DNA of 46,731 nt. It comes from Ruminococcus sp. UBA1394 (GTDB lineage: Bacteria; Bacillota; Clostridia; Oscillospirales; Ruminococcaceae). Below the pieces are notes generated by a model that saw only the letters and a program-made list of their open reading frames with translations, made no database searches and had not been told where the DNA came from. Positions 21,608 through 30,688 of the stretch are shown one piece after another (within the stretch, counting starts at the first letter, position 1; every line of letters starts with the position of its first letter). Made by a program: the position numbers and the translations under genes. Where the stretch lies: the NCBI GenBank assembly GCA_002305725.1, contig DBQM01000039.1, positions 1-46,731 of the forward strand. The letters are read 5' to 3'.

Positions 21608-23959
21608 ATGGAAGAAATATTGAATGAAGAAAAAGTTTATATGCCGGCAGTTGCAATGAGAGGACTTGTCTGCTTTCCGGGACTGATTATGCATTTTGAT
21701 GTTGCAAGGGATATCTCAGTAAAGGCAGTTGAGGAGTCGGTAAAAAAAGACCGCATGATTTTTCTGACAGCTCAGAAAGATGTTTATGTTGAAAATCCCA
21801 AAGAGGAAGATTTATATAAAATCGGTGTTGTTGCTGAAGTAAGGCAGACTCTTAAAACACCGGACAATGTTATGAGAGTGCTTGTTGAGGGCGCTTACAG
21901 AGCAAAAATTACCGGATTTAAGGAAGAAGACGGAATGATCAAATGTGCCGTCAGAAAACTTCCGAATTACAGCCGCTATAAGCCGGAGCCTGTTGAACAG
22001 TCAGCGATAATGCGTTCAATCAAGGATATGTTTGAGCGTTACAGCGAACTTGTGCCGAGAATGCCGAGAGAGCTTGCAGCGTCTATTCTGTGTCAGGATG
22101 ATCCGTACAAGCTGTTTGAGAATATAGCTTATAACATGAACATTGAATTCCCGGAAAAGCAGGAAATGCTTGAGGAATCAAATATAATCAGACGCCTTGG
22201 AATGCTTTATGTATGTCTTGTACATGAAGTTGAGGTACTTGAACTTGAAAAGCAGATACAGGACGAGGTCAAGGAAAATATTGACCAGAATCAGCGTGAA
22301 TATTACCTCAGAGAACAGATGAGGGTCATTTCCTCAGAGCTTGGCGAGGACGAGGGACAGGATGAAGCATATGATTATATTGACAGGATTCATGCCCTCA
22401 GTCTTTCAGAGGAAAATACCGAAAAGCTTGTCAAGGAAGCTGAAAGACTTATGAAAATGCCGTCATCATCGCAGGAGGCATTTGTTACAAGAAATTATCT
22501 TGATACAGTCCTTGACCTGCCGTGGAACAAGTCCACCAAAAACAAGCTTGACATAAAAAAAGCTGCGAAAATTCTTGATAAGGACCACTACGGCATGAAA
22601 AAGGTCAAGGACAGAATCCTTGAAAGCATTGCAGTTCACGGTCTTATGCCGGAAGTCACCGGACAGATAATCTGTCTTGCAGGTCCTCCCGGAGTGGGTA
22701 AAACCTCTATCGGACGCTCAATTGCAAAGTCTTTGGGCAGAAATTATGTAAGGGTTTCGCTGGGCGGCGTGCGTGATGAATCTGATATCAGAGGTCACAG
22801 AAAGACCTATGTAGGCGCAATGCCCGGAAGAATCATGAACGCAATGAAAATTGCCGGAACCAATAATCCGCTCATTCTTTTTGATGAGATTGACAAGATG
22901 GGAAACGATTTCAGAGGCGATCCGGCGTCAGCCATGCTTGAAGTACTTGACAGCGAGCAGAACAAGGAATTCCGTGACCATTACATTGAAATACCTTTTG
23001 ATCTGAGCAAGGTCATGTTCGTGACAACAGCCAATACAACGGATACCATTCCTGCGCCTCTGCTTGACAGAATGGAGCTTATTGAGCTGACAAGCTACAC
23101 AAGAGAAGAAAAGTTCCACATTGCCAAAGAACACCTTATTCCGAAACAGATAAAAAAGCACGGTCTTAAAGGTACGCAGATAAAAATAACCGACGGCGTT
23201 ATCTATGAGCTTATTGATTATTACACCAAAGAGGCAGGCGTAAGAAACCTTGAAAGAGTTGCGGCGTCCCTCTGCCGTAAGGCAGCAAAGGCAATCGTTT
23301 CCGGCGACGCTAAAAAGGTGACCTTTACTGAAAAGAATCTGAAATCCTATCTTGGCGCAAGGAAATATCTCCCTGACGAAAAGGCTGAGAATAACGAAAT
23401 CGGCGTTGTAAACGGTCTTGCTTGGACATCAGTGGGCGGTGTGCTTATGCCGCTGGAGGTACTGGTGCTTGACGGAAAGGGAAATATTGAAACCACCGGT
23501 TCACTTGGCGATGTTATGAAAGAAAGTGCAAAGATTGCTGTAAGCTATGTAAGAAGTGTTGCAGACAAATATAATATATCCGGAGATTTTTACAAGGAAA
23601 AGGATATCCACATTCACGCACCGGAAGGAGCAGTCCCCAAGGACGGTCCGTCCGCCGGAGTTACTATGACAACGGCGCTTGTTTCCGCTCTTTCGGGAAT
23701 GCCGGTAAGGAGCGATGTTGCCATGACAGGTGAGATTACTCTCCACGGAAAGGTTCTGCCGATAGGCGGACTGCGTGAGAAAACCATGGCGGCTTACAAG
23801 GCAGGACTTAAAACAGTCATTGTCCCGGAGGCTAACAGGAGCGATATTGACGAAATAGATGATGTTGTAAAGTCATCACTGGAATTTGTCTACGCCTCAG
23901 AACTTGAAACAGTTCTTGATACTGCGCTGTGCAAGGACAGCGTGACTGTAACTTCGTAA
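21608..23959 (+). CDS. lon: ATP-dependent protease Lon (LonA)
   Basis: The 783-residue protein has the full LonA layout: N-terminal substrate domain with MRGLVCFPG, a coiled-coil region, an AAA+ ATPase (Walker A GPPGVGKT, Walker B LILFDEIDK) and a C-terminal Ser/Lys protease with catalytic Ser in PKDGPSAG and Lys in the LREKTMAAYKAG segment. Lon degrades misfolded and some regulatory proteins in the cytoplasm. It heads a lon-engB-lysA group; lon-engB is a conserved pair in Firmicutes. Its leader contains repeat copy 3 and an unusual hairpin before the start codon. No CIRCE element was seen. Confidence 0.95.
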   Translation: MEEILNEEKVYMPAVAMRGLVCFPGLIMHFDVARDISVKAVEESVKKDRMIFLTAQKDVYVENPKEEDLYKIGVVAEVRQTLKTPDNVMRVLVEGAYRAKITGFKEEDGMIKCAVRKLPNYSRYKPEPVEQSAIMRSIKDMFERYSELVPRMPRELAASILCQDDPYKLFENIAYNMNIEFPEKQEMLEESNIIRRLGMLYVCLVHEVEVLELEKQIQDEVKENIDQNQREYYLREQMRVISSELGEDEGQDEAYDYIDRIHALSLSEENTEKLVKEAERLMKMPSSSQEAFVTRNYLDTVLDLPWNKSTKNKLDIKKAAKILDKDHYGMKKVKDRILESIAVHGLMPEVTGQIICLAGPPGVGKTSIGRSIAKSLGRNYVRVSLGGVRDESDIRGHRKTYVGAMPGRIMNAMKIAGTNNPLILFDEIDKMGNDFRGDPASAMLEVLDSEQNKEFRDHYIEIPFDLSKVMFVTTANTTDTIPAPLLDRMELIELTSYTREEKFHIAKEHLIPKQIKKHGLKGTQIKITDGVIYELIDYYTKEAGVRNLERVAASLCRKAAKAIVSGDAKKVTFTEKNLKSYLGARKYLPDEKAENNEIGVVNGLAWTSVGGVLMPLEVLVLDGKGNIETTGSLGDVMKESAKIAVSYVRSVADKYNISGDFYKEKDIHIHAPEGAVPKDGPSAGVTMTTALVSALSGMPVRSDVAMTGEITLHGKVLPIGGLREKTMAAYKAGLKTVIVPEANRSDIDEIDDVVKSSLEFVYASELETVLDTALCKDSVTVTS

Positions 23960-23971
23960 AGGAGCGATTGA

Positions 23972-24577
23972 ATGAACTATAATAAGGCTGAATTTTACGC
24001 CTCATACGGTACTTTTTCTCAGATTCCGGAGTGCAGCCGCATAGAAATTGCCTTTGCAGGCAGGTCGAATGTGGGCAAATCCACTCTTATAAATAAGATT
24101 TTCAACAGGAAAAATCTTGCAAGAGTGAGTTCGGTTCCCGGAAAAACTGCTACGATAAATTTTTATGGGCTGGAAAACGTGTTTTTTGTTGACCTGCCGG
24201 GTTATGGCTACGCTAAAGTGGCAAAGTCCGAAAAAAACCGCTGGGCAGAGCTTATCGAGGGTTATCTTAACGCTGACAGGGATTTAAGACTGGTTTTTCT
24301 GCTGATAGATATGCGTCATGCACCCTCAGCGGACGATATTCACATGATAAATTATCTTATCGAGTCGGAGCTGCCCTTTGTCATTATCCTGACCAAGGCT
24401 GACAAGCTGAAAACAATGGCAAGAGCCGAGCGCATGAAAGCGTTTGAAACGGAGATACCGTATTTTAACGATATTCATATTATTCCTTTTTCATCTCAGA
24501 CCTTTGAGGGTGTTGAGGAGGTAAGGAATATTATTGAGGATATTGCTGCGGAGGACGAGGAATCCTCTGAACAGTAA
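23972..24577 (+). CDS. engB: Ribosome biogenesis GTPase EngB (YsxC/YihA)
   Basis: This 201-residue GTPase acts in late 50S subunit assembly. Motifs are G1 GRSNVGKST, the switch region PGKTATINFY, G3 DLPGYGYAK and G4 TKADK. The start follows GGAG and lies 12 bases after lon, matching the lon-ysxC order of Bacillus. lysA follows after 21 bases. Confidence 0.95.
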   Translation: MNYNKAEFYASYGTFSQIPECSRIEIAFAGRSNVGKSTLINKIFNRKNLARVSSVPGKTATINFYGLENVFFVDLPGYGYAKVAKSEKNRWAELIEGYLNADRDLRLVFLLIDMRHAPSADDIHMINYLIESELPFVIILTKADKLKTMARAERMKAFETEIPYFNDIHIIPFSSQTFEGVEEVRNIIEDIAAEDEESSEQ

Positions 24578-24598
24578 AAAAGGAAAGGAATGTTGAAG

Positions 24599-25897
24599 AT
24601 GTTTGTATCCGAAAATCTTGGGGTAAACGAAAAGGGACACCTTACAGCCGGCGGAGCTGATACGGTTGAACTGGCTAAGCAGTATGGCACACCTCTCTAT
24701 GTCATGGACGAGTCTCTTATCAGAGAGCATTGCAGAAGCTTTAAAAACAGTATCGACAAGTATTACGGCGGCGAGGGACTTGTGTGCTATGCAAGCAAGG
24801 CGTTCTGCTGTATGGAAATGTGCAGAGTTATGAAAAGCGAGGGAATCGGTCTGGACGTTGTTTCAATCGGCGAGCTTTACACAGCTGTGAAAGCCGGCTG
24901 TGACTGCGAAAAGATTTGTTTCCATGGCAACAACAAGACTGATGAGGAGCTTGAATACGCTGTTGAGCATAAGGTAGGCAGAATTATTGTTGACAATATT
25001 TTCGAGCTTGAAAGACTTGACAGAATTTCCGGTGAAAAGGGAATAAAGCCAAACATAATGTTCCGTATCAAGCCGGGTATTGACGCTCATACCCATGATT
25101 TTGTAAGAACAGGTCAGATTGACAGTAAATTCGGTTTTGCGCTGGAAACAGGTGAGGCTATGGAGGCAGTCAAAAAGGCGCTTTCCTGTCCGAATGTACA
25201 TCTCAAGGGACTTCACTGTCATATCGGTTCACAGATTTTTGACATTGACCCGTTTGTTGAGGCTGCAAAGGTTATGCTGAAATTCATTGCTGACATCAAG
25301 GCACAGACCGGTCATGAGGTTGACGAACTTAACCTTGGCGGCGGTTTCGGTATAAAGTATACCGAAGATAACGACCCTGTACCTTACGAGGCTTACATGG
25401 AAAAGGTTTCAGCGGCAGTAAAGGAAAGCTGTGCAGAGCTTAACGTTAAACAGCCGTTTATACTTATCGAGCCGGGACGTTCTATGGCAGGTCCTGCCGG
25501 AATTACACTTTACACCTGCGGCGGAGTAAAGGAGATACCGAATATCAGAACCTACGTTTCAATTGACGGCGGTATGACTGACAATCCGAGATATGCCCTT
25601 TACCAGTCGGAATACGAGGCAGTAGTTGCAAACAAGGCGTCAGAGCCGAGAGATACTGTTGTTACAATTGCCGGAAAGTGCTGTGAAAGCGGCGACCTTA
25701 TCGGTGAGGGAATGGCGCTCCAGAAGGCTGTGCCGGGAGATATCATTGCAGTATGTGCAACAGGCGCTTACAACTACTCAATGTCCTCCAACTATAACAG
25801 AGTTCAGAAACCGGCTGTTGTTTTTGTTAAAGACGGCGAGTCGAGAGTTGTTGTGAAAAGAGAAACTCTTGATGATATAATCAGAAACGATATCTGA
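24599..25897 (+). CDS. lysA: Diaminopimelate decarboxylase
   Basis: LysA makes L-lysine from meso-diaminopimelate with pyridoxal phosphate. The 432-residue protein has an alanine-racemase-like barrel with the cofactor Lys in CYASKAF, HCHIGSQ, the phosphate-binding GGGFG, EPGRSM, and the C-terminal beta domain with CCESGD, whose Cys completes the active site of the partner subunit. The ATG at 24599 is nine bases after AAAGGA; another ATG at 24590 is almost touching the ribosome site and is less likely. It ends at a terminator. Confidence 0.94.
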   Translation: MFVSENLGVNEKGHLTAGGADTVELAKQYGTPLYVMDESLIREHCRSFKNSIDKYYGGEGLVCYASKAFCCMEMCRVMKSEGIGLDVVSIGELYTAVKAGCDCEKICFHGNNKTDEELEYAVEHKVGRIIVDNIFELERLDRISGEKGIKPNIMFRIKPGIDAHTHDFVRTGQIDSKFGFALETGEAMEAVKKALSCPNVHLKGLHCHIGSQIFDIDPFVEAAKVMLKFIADIKAQTGHEVDELNLGGGFGIKYTEDNDPVPYEAYMEKVSAAVKESCAELNVKQPFILIEPGRSMAGPAGITLYTCGGVKEIPNIRTYVSIDGGMTDNPRYALYQSEYEAVVANKASEPRDTVVTIAGKCCESGDLIGEGMALQKAVPGDIIAVCATGAYNYSMSSNYNRVQKPAVVFVKDGESRVVVKRETLDDIIRNDI

Positions 25898-25910
25898 TGT
25901 AAACATAAAA

Positions 25911-25945
25911 ATCCCCGTTCATCTGAACGGGGATTAATTTTTTTT
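25911..25945. terminator. Bidirectional terminator between lysA and the GGDEF gene
   Basis: A perfect 10-bp stem ATCCCCGTTC/GAACGGGGAT with loop ATCT has an A run on the left and a T run on the right, so it can end both convergent transcripts. Confidence 0.92.
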
Positions 25946-27080
25946 AAAGGCTTGCAGAATCAAGATACATTGTCCATGCTGTCTGTTTCTCAGGTTTTGA
26001 TTCCGGTACAGCAGATAATTTGGCTTCATGCTTGTTTTTATACATCATTGCATCTGCTTTTTCAATAACAGTCTGAATATGAGAATTTTTCTCATCAAAA
26101 AATGCATATCCTATGGCAACATCAGGCATTCTATTATCATTTTGCTGTTCATGGCTGATAGCTTTTTTGAAATTATTGTTAAGAATCTCCACGCTGTCAA
26201 AATTTTTATTCATAATAACACAGAATTCATCTCCACCGATTCTGTAACAGCTGCCGTATTTTCCATATACATTCTGAAGCTGTGCCGCAATCTTTTTCAG
26301 ACATACATCACCGGCAGAATGACCATAGGTATCATTTACCTGTTTGAATTTATTCACATCAAAAAATAACAGTAAAGCGTCTGAATTCATGCTTCCGATG
26401 TTTGTTTCATAGCATCTGCGGTTTAAAAGATGTGTAAGAGCGTCTACCTGAAGTATCACTTTGCAATAACGGTTGTAAAGTATCATATTTGCTATGGTGA
26501 CGCACAAAAAATCAATTCTTATATCAGAGTTCATAAATTGAATACTGATTCCGGTGATCAGCAATACAAAAGTTAATATCAGTGCACAGTCTGTCTGGTT
26601 GTGATATTTTTTGTCATTTCGTATAATACAGACTAATCCGTAAATCAGGGAACCGGCAAAAGCCAGTACATAGATCCAGTATAATTTTTCACGATGATAA
26701 ATATTTTCAGAATCAATGAGGAAAATCCAGCCAAAATAAAGAGCAATACATTCAAAAATCGCATGAGCAGCAGCGATTACTATTGCAATTTTCGGTTTGC
26801 TTACTGCTCCATAGGCAACTGCAACAATAATTCCTATCAATGGAGTTGCGCAGAACTCTATAAGTTTTGCAAATGCATGTAGCGGAATCAATGAAGCCGC
26901 CGCACCGTTTGTGAGCAATCCTGTACATTCTCCCAGCGAGGCACTTCCAATCAGCAGGCAGACTATAATTGATAACTTTTTCGTATGTTTAGTAATCAGA
27001 CGGTTTGTTATAATATCAGCTTTTGTAACACATAAAAGTAAAATTGTAATTAAAACAACTGATGTATATAAGTTCAGCAT
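25944..27080 (-). CDS. Membrane diguanylate cyclase (GGDEF domain)
   Basis: The 378-residue protein has about seven or eight hydrophobic helices in residues 1-200, without a recognised sensor domain, then a GGDEF domain that starts at DALTHLLNRR and contains the active-site RIGGDEF intact. It should make cyclic di-GMP from two GTP at the membrane. The segment preceding GGDEF (LFFDVNKFKQVNDTYGH) is also canonical. A TTG three codons earlier is possible, but the ATG at 27080 is nine bases after AAAGGG. The gene is monocistronic. No partner receptor or EAL domain is in this window. Confidence 0.92.
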   Translation of the reverse strand: MLNLYTSVVLITILLLCVTKADIITNRLITKHTKKLSIIVCLLIGSASLGECTGLLTNGAAASLIPLHAFAKLIEFCATPLIGIIVAVAYGAVSKPKIAIVIAAAHAIFECIALYFGWIFLIDSENIYHREKLYWIYVLAFAGSLIYGLVCIIRNDKKYHNQTDCALILTFVLLITGISIQFMNSDIRIDFLCVTIANMILYNRYCKVILQVDALTHLLNRRCYETNIGSMNSDALLLFFDVNKFKQVNDTYGHSAGDVCLKKIAAQLQNVYGKYGSCYRIGGDEFCVIMNKNFDSVEILNNNFKKAISHEQQNDNRMPDVAIGYAFFDEKNSHIQTVIEKADAMMYKNKHEAKLSAVPESKPEKQTAWTMYLDSASL

Positions 27081-27138
27081 CTCAACCAACCCTTTAAAGT
27101 TAATTTATACCATCAAAAACTTTTAATAATCCTTCCTA

Positions 27139-27167
27139 ATTATATCATTAAATAAACTAAAAGTCAA
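27139..27167 (-). promoter_or_regulatory. Promoter of the diguanylate cyclase gene
   Basis: On the minus strand TTGACT (27167-27162) and TATAAT (27144-27139) are 17 bases apart. Confidence 0.8.
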
Positions 27168-27180
27168 CCGGAAAATCGAC

Positions 27181-27218
27181 AAAAAAAGTCACTTTTGATG
27201 AATAATATCAAAAGTGAC
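27181..27218 (-). terminator. Terminator of the SPFH/zinc-ribbon/TPM operon
   Basis: GTCACTTTTGAT pairs perfectly with ATCAAAAGTGAC around a seven-base loop; on the minus strand a run of seven T follows. Confidence 0.92.
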
Positions 27219-27226
27219 CTGGCATA

Positions 27227-27988
27227 TTAAAATTTACCGGAACTTCCTCCGTGGGTTGAACCGGAAGAACTTGTATGTGTACTGCTTCCGCCGCCCGATG
27301 AAGAAGATTCTTTTCTTGTTTTGCTGAGAGTTTTGTAAAGGAAAATGTTCTGATTCTGAGTAATTCTGACTGAGTTTTTGTCTACATAGGAATCAGCGTT
27401 TCTCTGGAAGTTTACGCTTGCAAGCTGGTGTTTTAGAATCATTGTAACAATCAGCGCGGCAATAAGTCCCACAACAACAGCCACTACAAGCGGAATTACA
27501 ATCCCCGTTACTTTTGCGGAGTGCAGAGTATCTTCACAGCAGTCTGCAAAAATATCAAAGGCGGTTTCAAAGTCATCAACTGAAAGCGAAGAACGCATTT
27601 TGGAAATAATTTCAGACTGGGTTGCGTCATCAAAATCAGCTATGCAGGTGCCTTTGGTTGAAATTGCCCAGTCACGTTCTTCCATGCTGATAAGGAAGAG
27701 TATACCGTTATCGTCATAGTCGTTGTAGTCATAGAAATCGTCAGCGAACGCTGTCGGAGTTTTTCCGCCGAGAGAATCCACAGTAACAATAACAATGTCC
27801 ACATCATATTCAGCGCCTGTATCATCAAGACGGTCTGAAAGCTGTTCGTCATTTTCAATGAGTCCTGCATCGTCAATCACATAGGGATATGTAAAATCAT
27901 ACTGGTCATATTCATCAGCGCTTACCGGAACAGCAAAGCAGAAAAGGCATAAGAGAACCGGTAAAAAAAGTCTTGCAAATTTTTTCAT
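27227..27988 (-). CDS. TPM domain membrane protein (YdjH-like)
   Basis: The 253-residue protein has a signal peptide (about 1-24), an extracytoplasmic TPM domain (about 35-150; DDAGLIENDEQLSDRL and ERDWAISTKG are typical), one membrane helix (about 160-184) and a cytoplasmic tail ending in a Ser/Gly-rich run. The start ATG at 27988 follows AGGAGG by seven bases; 26 upstream in-frame codons overlap the previous gene and are not used. It is the last of three genes that resemble Bacillus ydjI, ydjG and ydjH, where the G and H proteins anchor an SPFH protein at the membrane. A similar role is inferred. Confidence 0.8.
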   Translation of the reverse strand: MKKFARLFLPVLLCLFCFAVPVSADEYDQYDFTYPYVIDDAGLIENDEQLSDRLDDTGAEYDVDIVIVTVDSLGGKTPTAFADDFYDYNDYDDNGILFLISMEERDWAISTKGTCIADFDDATQSEIISKMRSSLSVDDFETAFDIFADCCEDTLHSAKVTGIVIPLVVAVVVGLIAALIVTMILKHQLASVNFQRNADSYVDKNSVRITQNQNIFLYKTLSKTRKESSSSGGGSSTHTSSSGSTHGGSSGKF

Positions 27989-27999
27989 ACTGAGTCCTC

Positions 28000-29076
28000 C
28001 TACATTATAATAAAGCCGATAATTGCGCTTATTACAGCGGCAATTGCAAATACTGCCCCAAACCATTTCCAGAACAGTCCCTTGTCCATAGGAAGATTTC
28101 CGACAAATTTTCCTGTCTGACCGTTCATTGCGAATGTAAACTTCTGGTCATGCCATGTTGTGTTCATGACCCAGACCGGATAAAGAGCATATTTCACCTT
28201 GCTGTCTGTCAGATTAATCTGTGAACTTCTTACAGTTACGCCGGTAAATTCGCTTGTTGATCTCATCATTTCTTCTTCAACGCTGTGCTTTACACGCTGA
28301 TTTGCACGTTCAATGCTCTGCTCTGAGCTGACGTCGTACTTGTCAGCAACATAACCGGCAAGGTATGCAGTCTGGAAATCAACTGCTTCGCTGAAATTAA
28401 AAGGCTCAATGGATTCCATTAAATCATCAGCCATTTTTTCAGAGCCGTCAACCGGAATGTGGTCGAAGGACATCTGTCCGGCTCTTTTAAGAAGAAAGTG
28501 GCTTGTTTCAGTGTAGTTGTAACTGCTGTCGCTCCAGCGTCTTATTTTCTGACCGTTGTAGTGTACAACGGAATCAGTATCGCAGTCAAACAGCCAGAAA
28601 GGAACGTAAACGCCCTTGATTTCGTCGATGTGGTTTTCGTCCTTGAAAATCTTCGGCAGGAGTTTTTTGCCTTTCAAGTGATTTGAAAAAGCTTCCTTTG
28701 CGGCTTTTTTGTCAAGCTTGAAAGGAATCACATAATCCGGACGCAGGTCACCTGCAAAGTTTCCTTTCATTACGATAGGATTGTCGCAGTAAGGACAGGC
28801 AGAGGCGGCAGTATTCTGGTCGCAGATTATTTCGCCGCCGCAGGATTCGCAGGTGTAGACTGACATACCTGTCAGCTCGTCTTCACGCCACTGGTTTTCC
28901 GTGTTCTGATTCCACTCCATGTTGTCCGGCTTGGAATTGAGTGCCTCGTCAAAGGCTTTCATTGCCTCAATGTCAAATTCAGAGTCGCAGTAAGGACATT
29001 TCATTTTCTGAGAGGAACTGTCAAACTCAATTGCGCCTCCGCATTTCGGACACTTATACTCTAATAAAGTAGACAT
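28000..29076 (-). CDS. Double zinc-ribbon membrane protein (YdjG-like)
   Basis: The 358-residue protein starts with two TFIIB-type zinc ribbons: CPKCGG/CPYC near 9-32 and CESCGG/CPYC near 76-97. A large soluble middle part with VYVPFWLFDCDT follows, and a single membrane helix lies at the C-terminus (about 334-357). The architecture matches YdjG-type proteins. It is not a transcription factor despite the ribbon type. It lies 11 bases before the TPM gene and 35 bases after the SPFH gene, all one operon. Confidence 0.82.
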   Translation of the reverse strand: MSTLLEYKCPKCGGAIEFDSSSQKMKCPYCDSEFDIEAMKAFDEALNSKPDNMEWNQNTENQWREDELTGMSVYTCESCGGEIICDQNTAASACPYCDNPIVMKGNFAGDLRPDYVIPFKLDKKAAKEAFSNHLKGKKLLPKIFKDENHIDEIKGVYVPFWLFDCDTDSVVHYNGQKIRRWSDSSYNYTETSHFLLKRAGQMSFDHIPVDGSEKMADDLMESIEPFNFSEAVDFQTAYLAGYVADKYDVSSEQSIERANQRVKHSVEEEMMRSTSEFTGVTVRSSQINLTDSKVKYALYPVWVMNTTWHDQKFTFAMNGQTGKFVGNLPMDKGLFWKWFGAVFAIAAVISAIIGFIIM

Positions 29077-29111
29077 TATTTCACCTCTTGATTCATGTCT
29101 GTTATATAAAC

Positions 29112-30440
29112 TTATTTAATGTCGTTTTCGTCAAATACATCTCCGCATTCCGGACAGAATTTCGGCGGATTTTTCGGGTCCTCAGGTTCCCAGCCGCACT
29201 TGTCGCATTTGTAAAGAGGTTCACCGGCAGGCTTTGGCTTTCCGCATTCAGCACAGAATTTGCCCTTGTTTACTGCTCCGCATGAACAGGTCCAGCCGCT
29301 TGCGTCAGCAGGCTTAGGACTTCCGCATTCTGAACAGAACTTAGCGGTATTTACTGCGCCGCATGAGCATTTCCAGCTGTTTGCTGCCGGTGCAGACTGC
29401 TGAGCTGCCGCCTGCTGCTGTGCCATTTGCTGCTGCTGACCCATAGCGAACAGATTCTGTGCATTCATGCCGCCTGCTGCCTGTGCCATGTTCATTCCCA
29501 TAAAGCCGGTCATAGCGCCGCCTGAATTGGACGCAGCTGCTCTCATAGCGTCTGCCTGTGCGCCCACCATAGCTGCGCCAGCCATGTTTGCGTTTCTGAA
29601 AACTGCTGTTTTCTGCAGTTCCTTTATCATGTCCTCGTCTTCCTTAGGAGCGTTTACGGAGTTGATTCCGATAGAAACGATCTCAAGACCTCTCAGTTTC
29701 TGCCATTTTGCGTTCAGCTCATTGTTCATGGCGTCGCATAATTCCTGAGTGTGTCCCGGAAGTGCGCTGTATCTTACGCCAAGCTCAGAAATCTTTGCAA
29801 AAGCCGGCTGGAGCGCATTGAGGAACTCGGTTTTCAGCTGGCGGTCGATATTTTCACGGGTATAGTCCTCTGAAACGTTTCCGCATACATTTGTGTAGAA
29901 AAGCATAGGGTCCATGATCCTGTATGAAAATACGCCGTTGCAGCGTACTGAAATATCAACGTCCAGACCGATATTATTGTCAACAACTCTGAAAGGCACC
30001 GGATTAGGAGTACCGAACTTATTGTCCACGAGTTCCTTTGTGTTGAAGTAGTAAACACGCTGGTCTGTGCCTGCGTCACCGCCGTATGTAAAACGTTTGC
30101 CGATAGTTTTGAATGTGTTCTTGATGCCCTGACCAAGACTTCCGCAGAAAAGGCTCGGCTCAGATGAAGTATCGTATGTAAATTCACCCGGTTCAGCGCA
30201 GATCTCAACGATCTTTCCGTTTTCAACGATTATCATGCACTGTCCGTCTGCAACAGCGATACCGCTGCCGTTTGTGATTACGTTGTCATTTCCCTTTGTA
30301 TTTGAAGAACGGCCCGAAACCTTTTTGTGTCCTCTTTTAACGAGTACATCATTTGCAAGTGCGTCACAGTAAATAAATTCTTTCCACTGGTCAGCAAGAG
30401 TTCCGCCGACAGAGCCTAAAGCGGCTTTGATAAGTCCCAT
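29112..30440 (-). CDS. SPFH domain protein with C-terminal zinc ribbons (YdjI-like)
   Basis: The 442-residue protein has an SPFH core of the virion-core/YdjI type (about 15-290; KEFIYCDALANDVLVKRG at the start), a Met/Ala/Gln-rich linker (about 300-345), and three zinc-ribbon units at the end (CSCGAVNTAKFCSECG, CSCGAVNKGKFCAECG, CDKCGWEP...CPECG). It has no membrane helix and probably depends on the two downstream proteins for location. The ATG at 30440 follows ACGGAG; the longer start lacks one. In Bacillus this group is tied to envelope stress together with a PspA protein, which is absent here. Confidence 0.85.
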   Translation of the reverse strand: MGLIKAALGSVGGTLADQWKEFIYCDALANDVLVKRGHKKVSGRSSNTKGNDNVITNGSGIAVADGQCMIIVENGKIVEICAEPGEFTYDTSSEPSLFCGSLGQGIKNTFKTIGKRFTYGGDAGTDQRVYYFNTKELVDNKFGTPNPVPFRVVDNNIGLDVDISVRCNGVFSYRIMDPMLFYTNVCGNVSEDYTRENIDRQLKTEFLNALQPAFAKISELGVRYSALPGHTQELCDAMNNELNAKWQKLRGLEIVSIGINSVNAPKEDEDMIKELQKTAVFRNANMAGAAMVGAQADAMRAAASNSGGAMTGFMGMNMAQAAGGMNAQNLFAMGQQQQMAQQQAAAQQSAPAANSWKCSCGAVNTAKFCSECGSPKPADASGWTCSCGAVNKGKFCAECGKPKPAGEPLYKCDKCGWEPEDPKNPPKFCPECGDVFDENDIK

Positions 30441-30505
30441 AAAAAATCTCCGTTTCCGCTGCATTGCAGCTAAAATTAATAAATAGAAGTAACTTTATAT
30501 GTAAG

Positions 30506-30534
30506 ATTATATCATTAAAACGATTAAAAAGCAA
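30506..30534 (-). promoter_or_regulatory. Promoter of the SPFH operon
   Basis: On the minus strand TTGCTT (30534-30529) and TATAAT (30511-30506) are 17 bases apart. It looks sigma-A like, with no sign of an envelope-stress sigma site. Confidence 0.7.
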
Positions 30535-30611
30535 TACTTTTCAGAGAAATTGTATAAAAAATTATTTTATTAAATATAAATGAGGAATGTATGAAAATTT
30601 TGCGTTTCTTG

Positions 30612-30639
30612 TTGACTTGCAGGAAAATTATGATATAAT
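30612..30639 (+). promoter_or_regulatory. Promoter of the flavoredoxin-rubredoxin gene
   Basis: TTGACT (30612-30617) and TATAAT (30634-30639) are separated by 16 bases, 49 bases before the start codon. Confidence 0.75.
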
Positions 30640-30688
30640 AAAATCAGGCAGTTTATACATTAATAATAATGCAAAGGAGCGTTAAATT

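Noticed and set aside
30541..30688. Fourth copy of the three-hairpin repeat near TATGATATAATAA
   Set aside because: Only the short string resembling the repeat's end is shared; the middle and first stems are missing.
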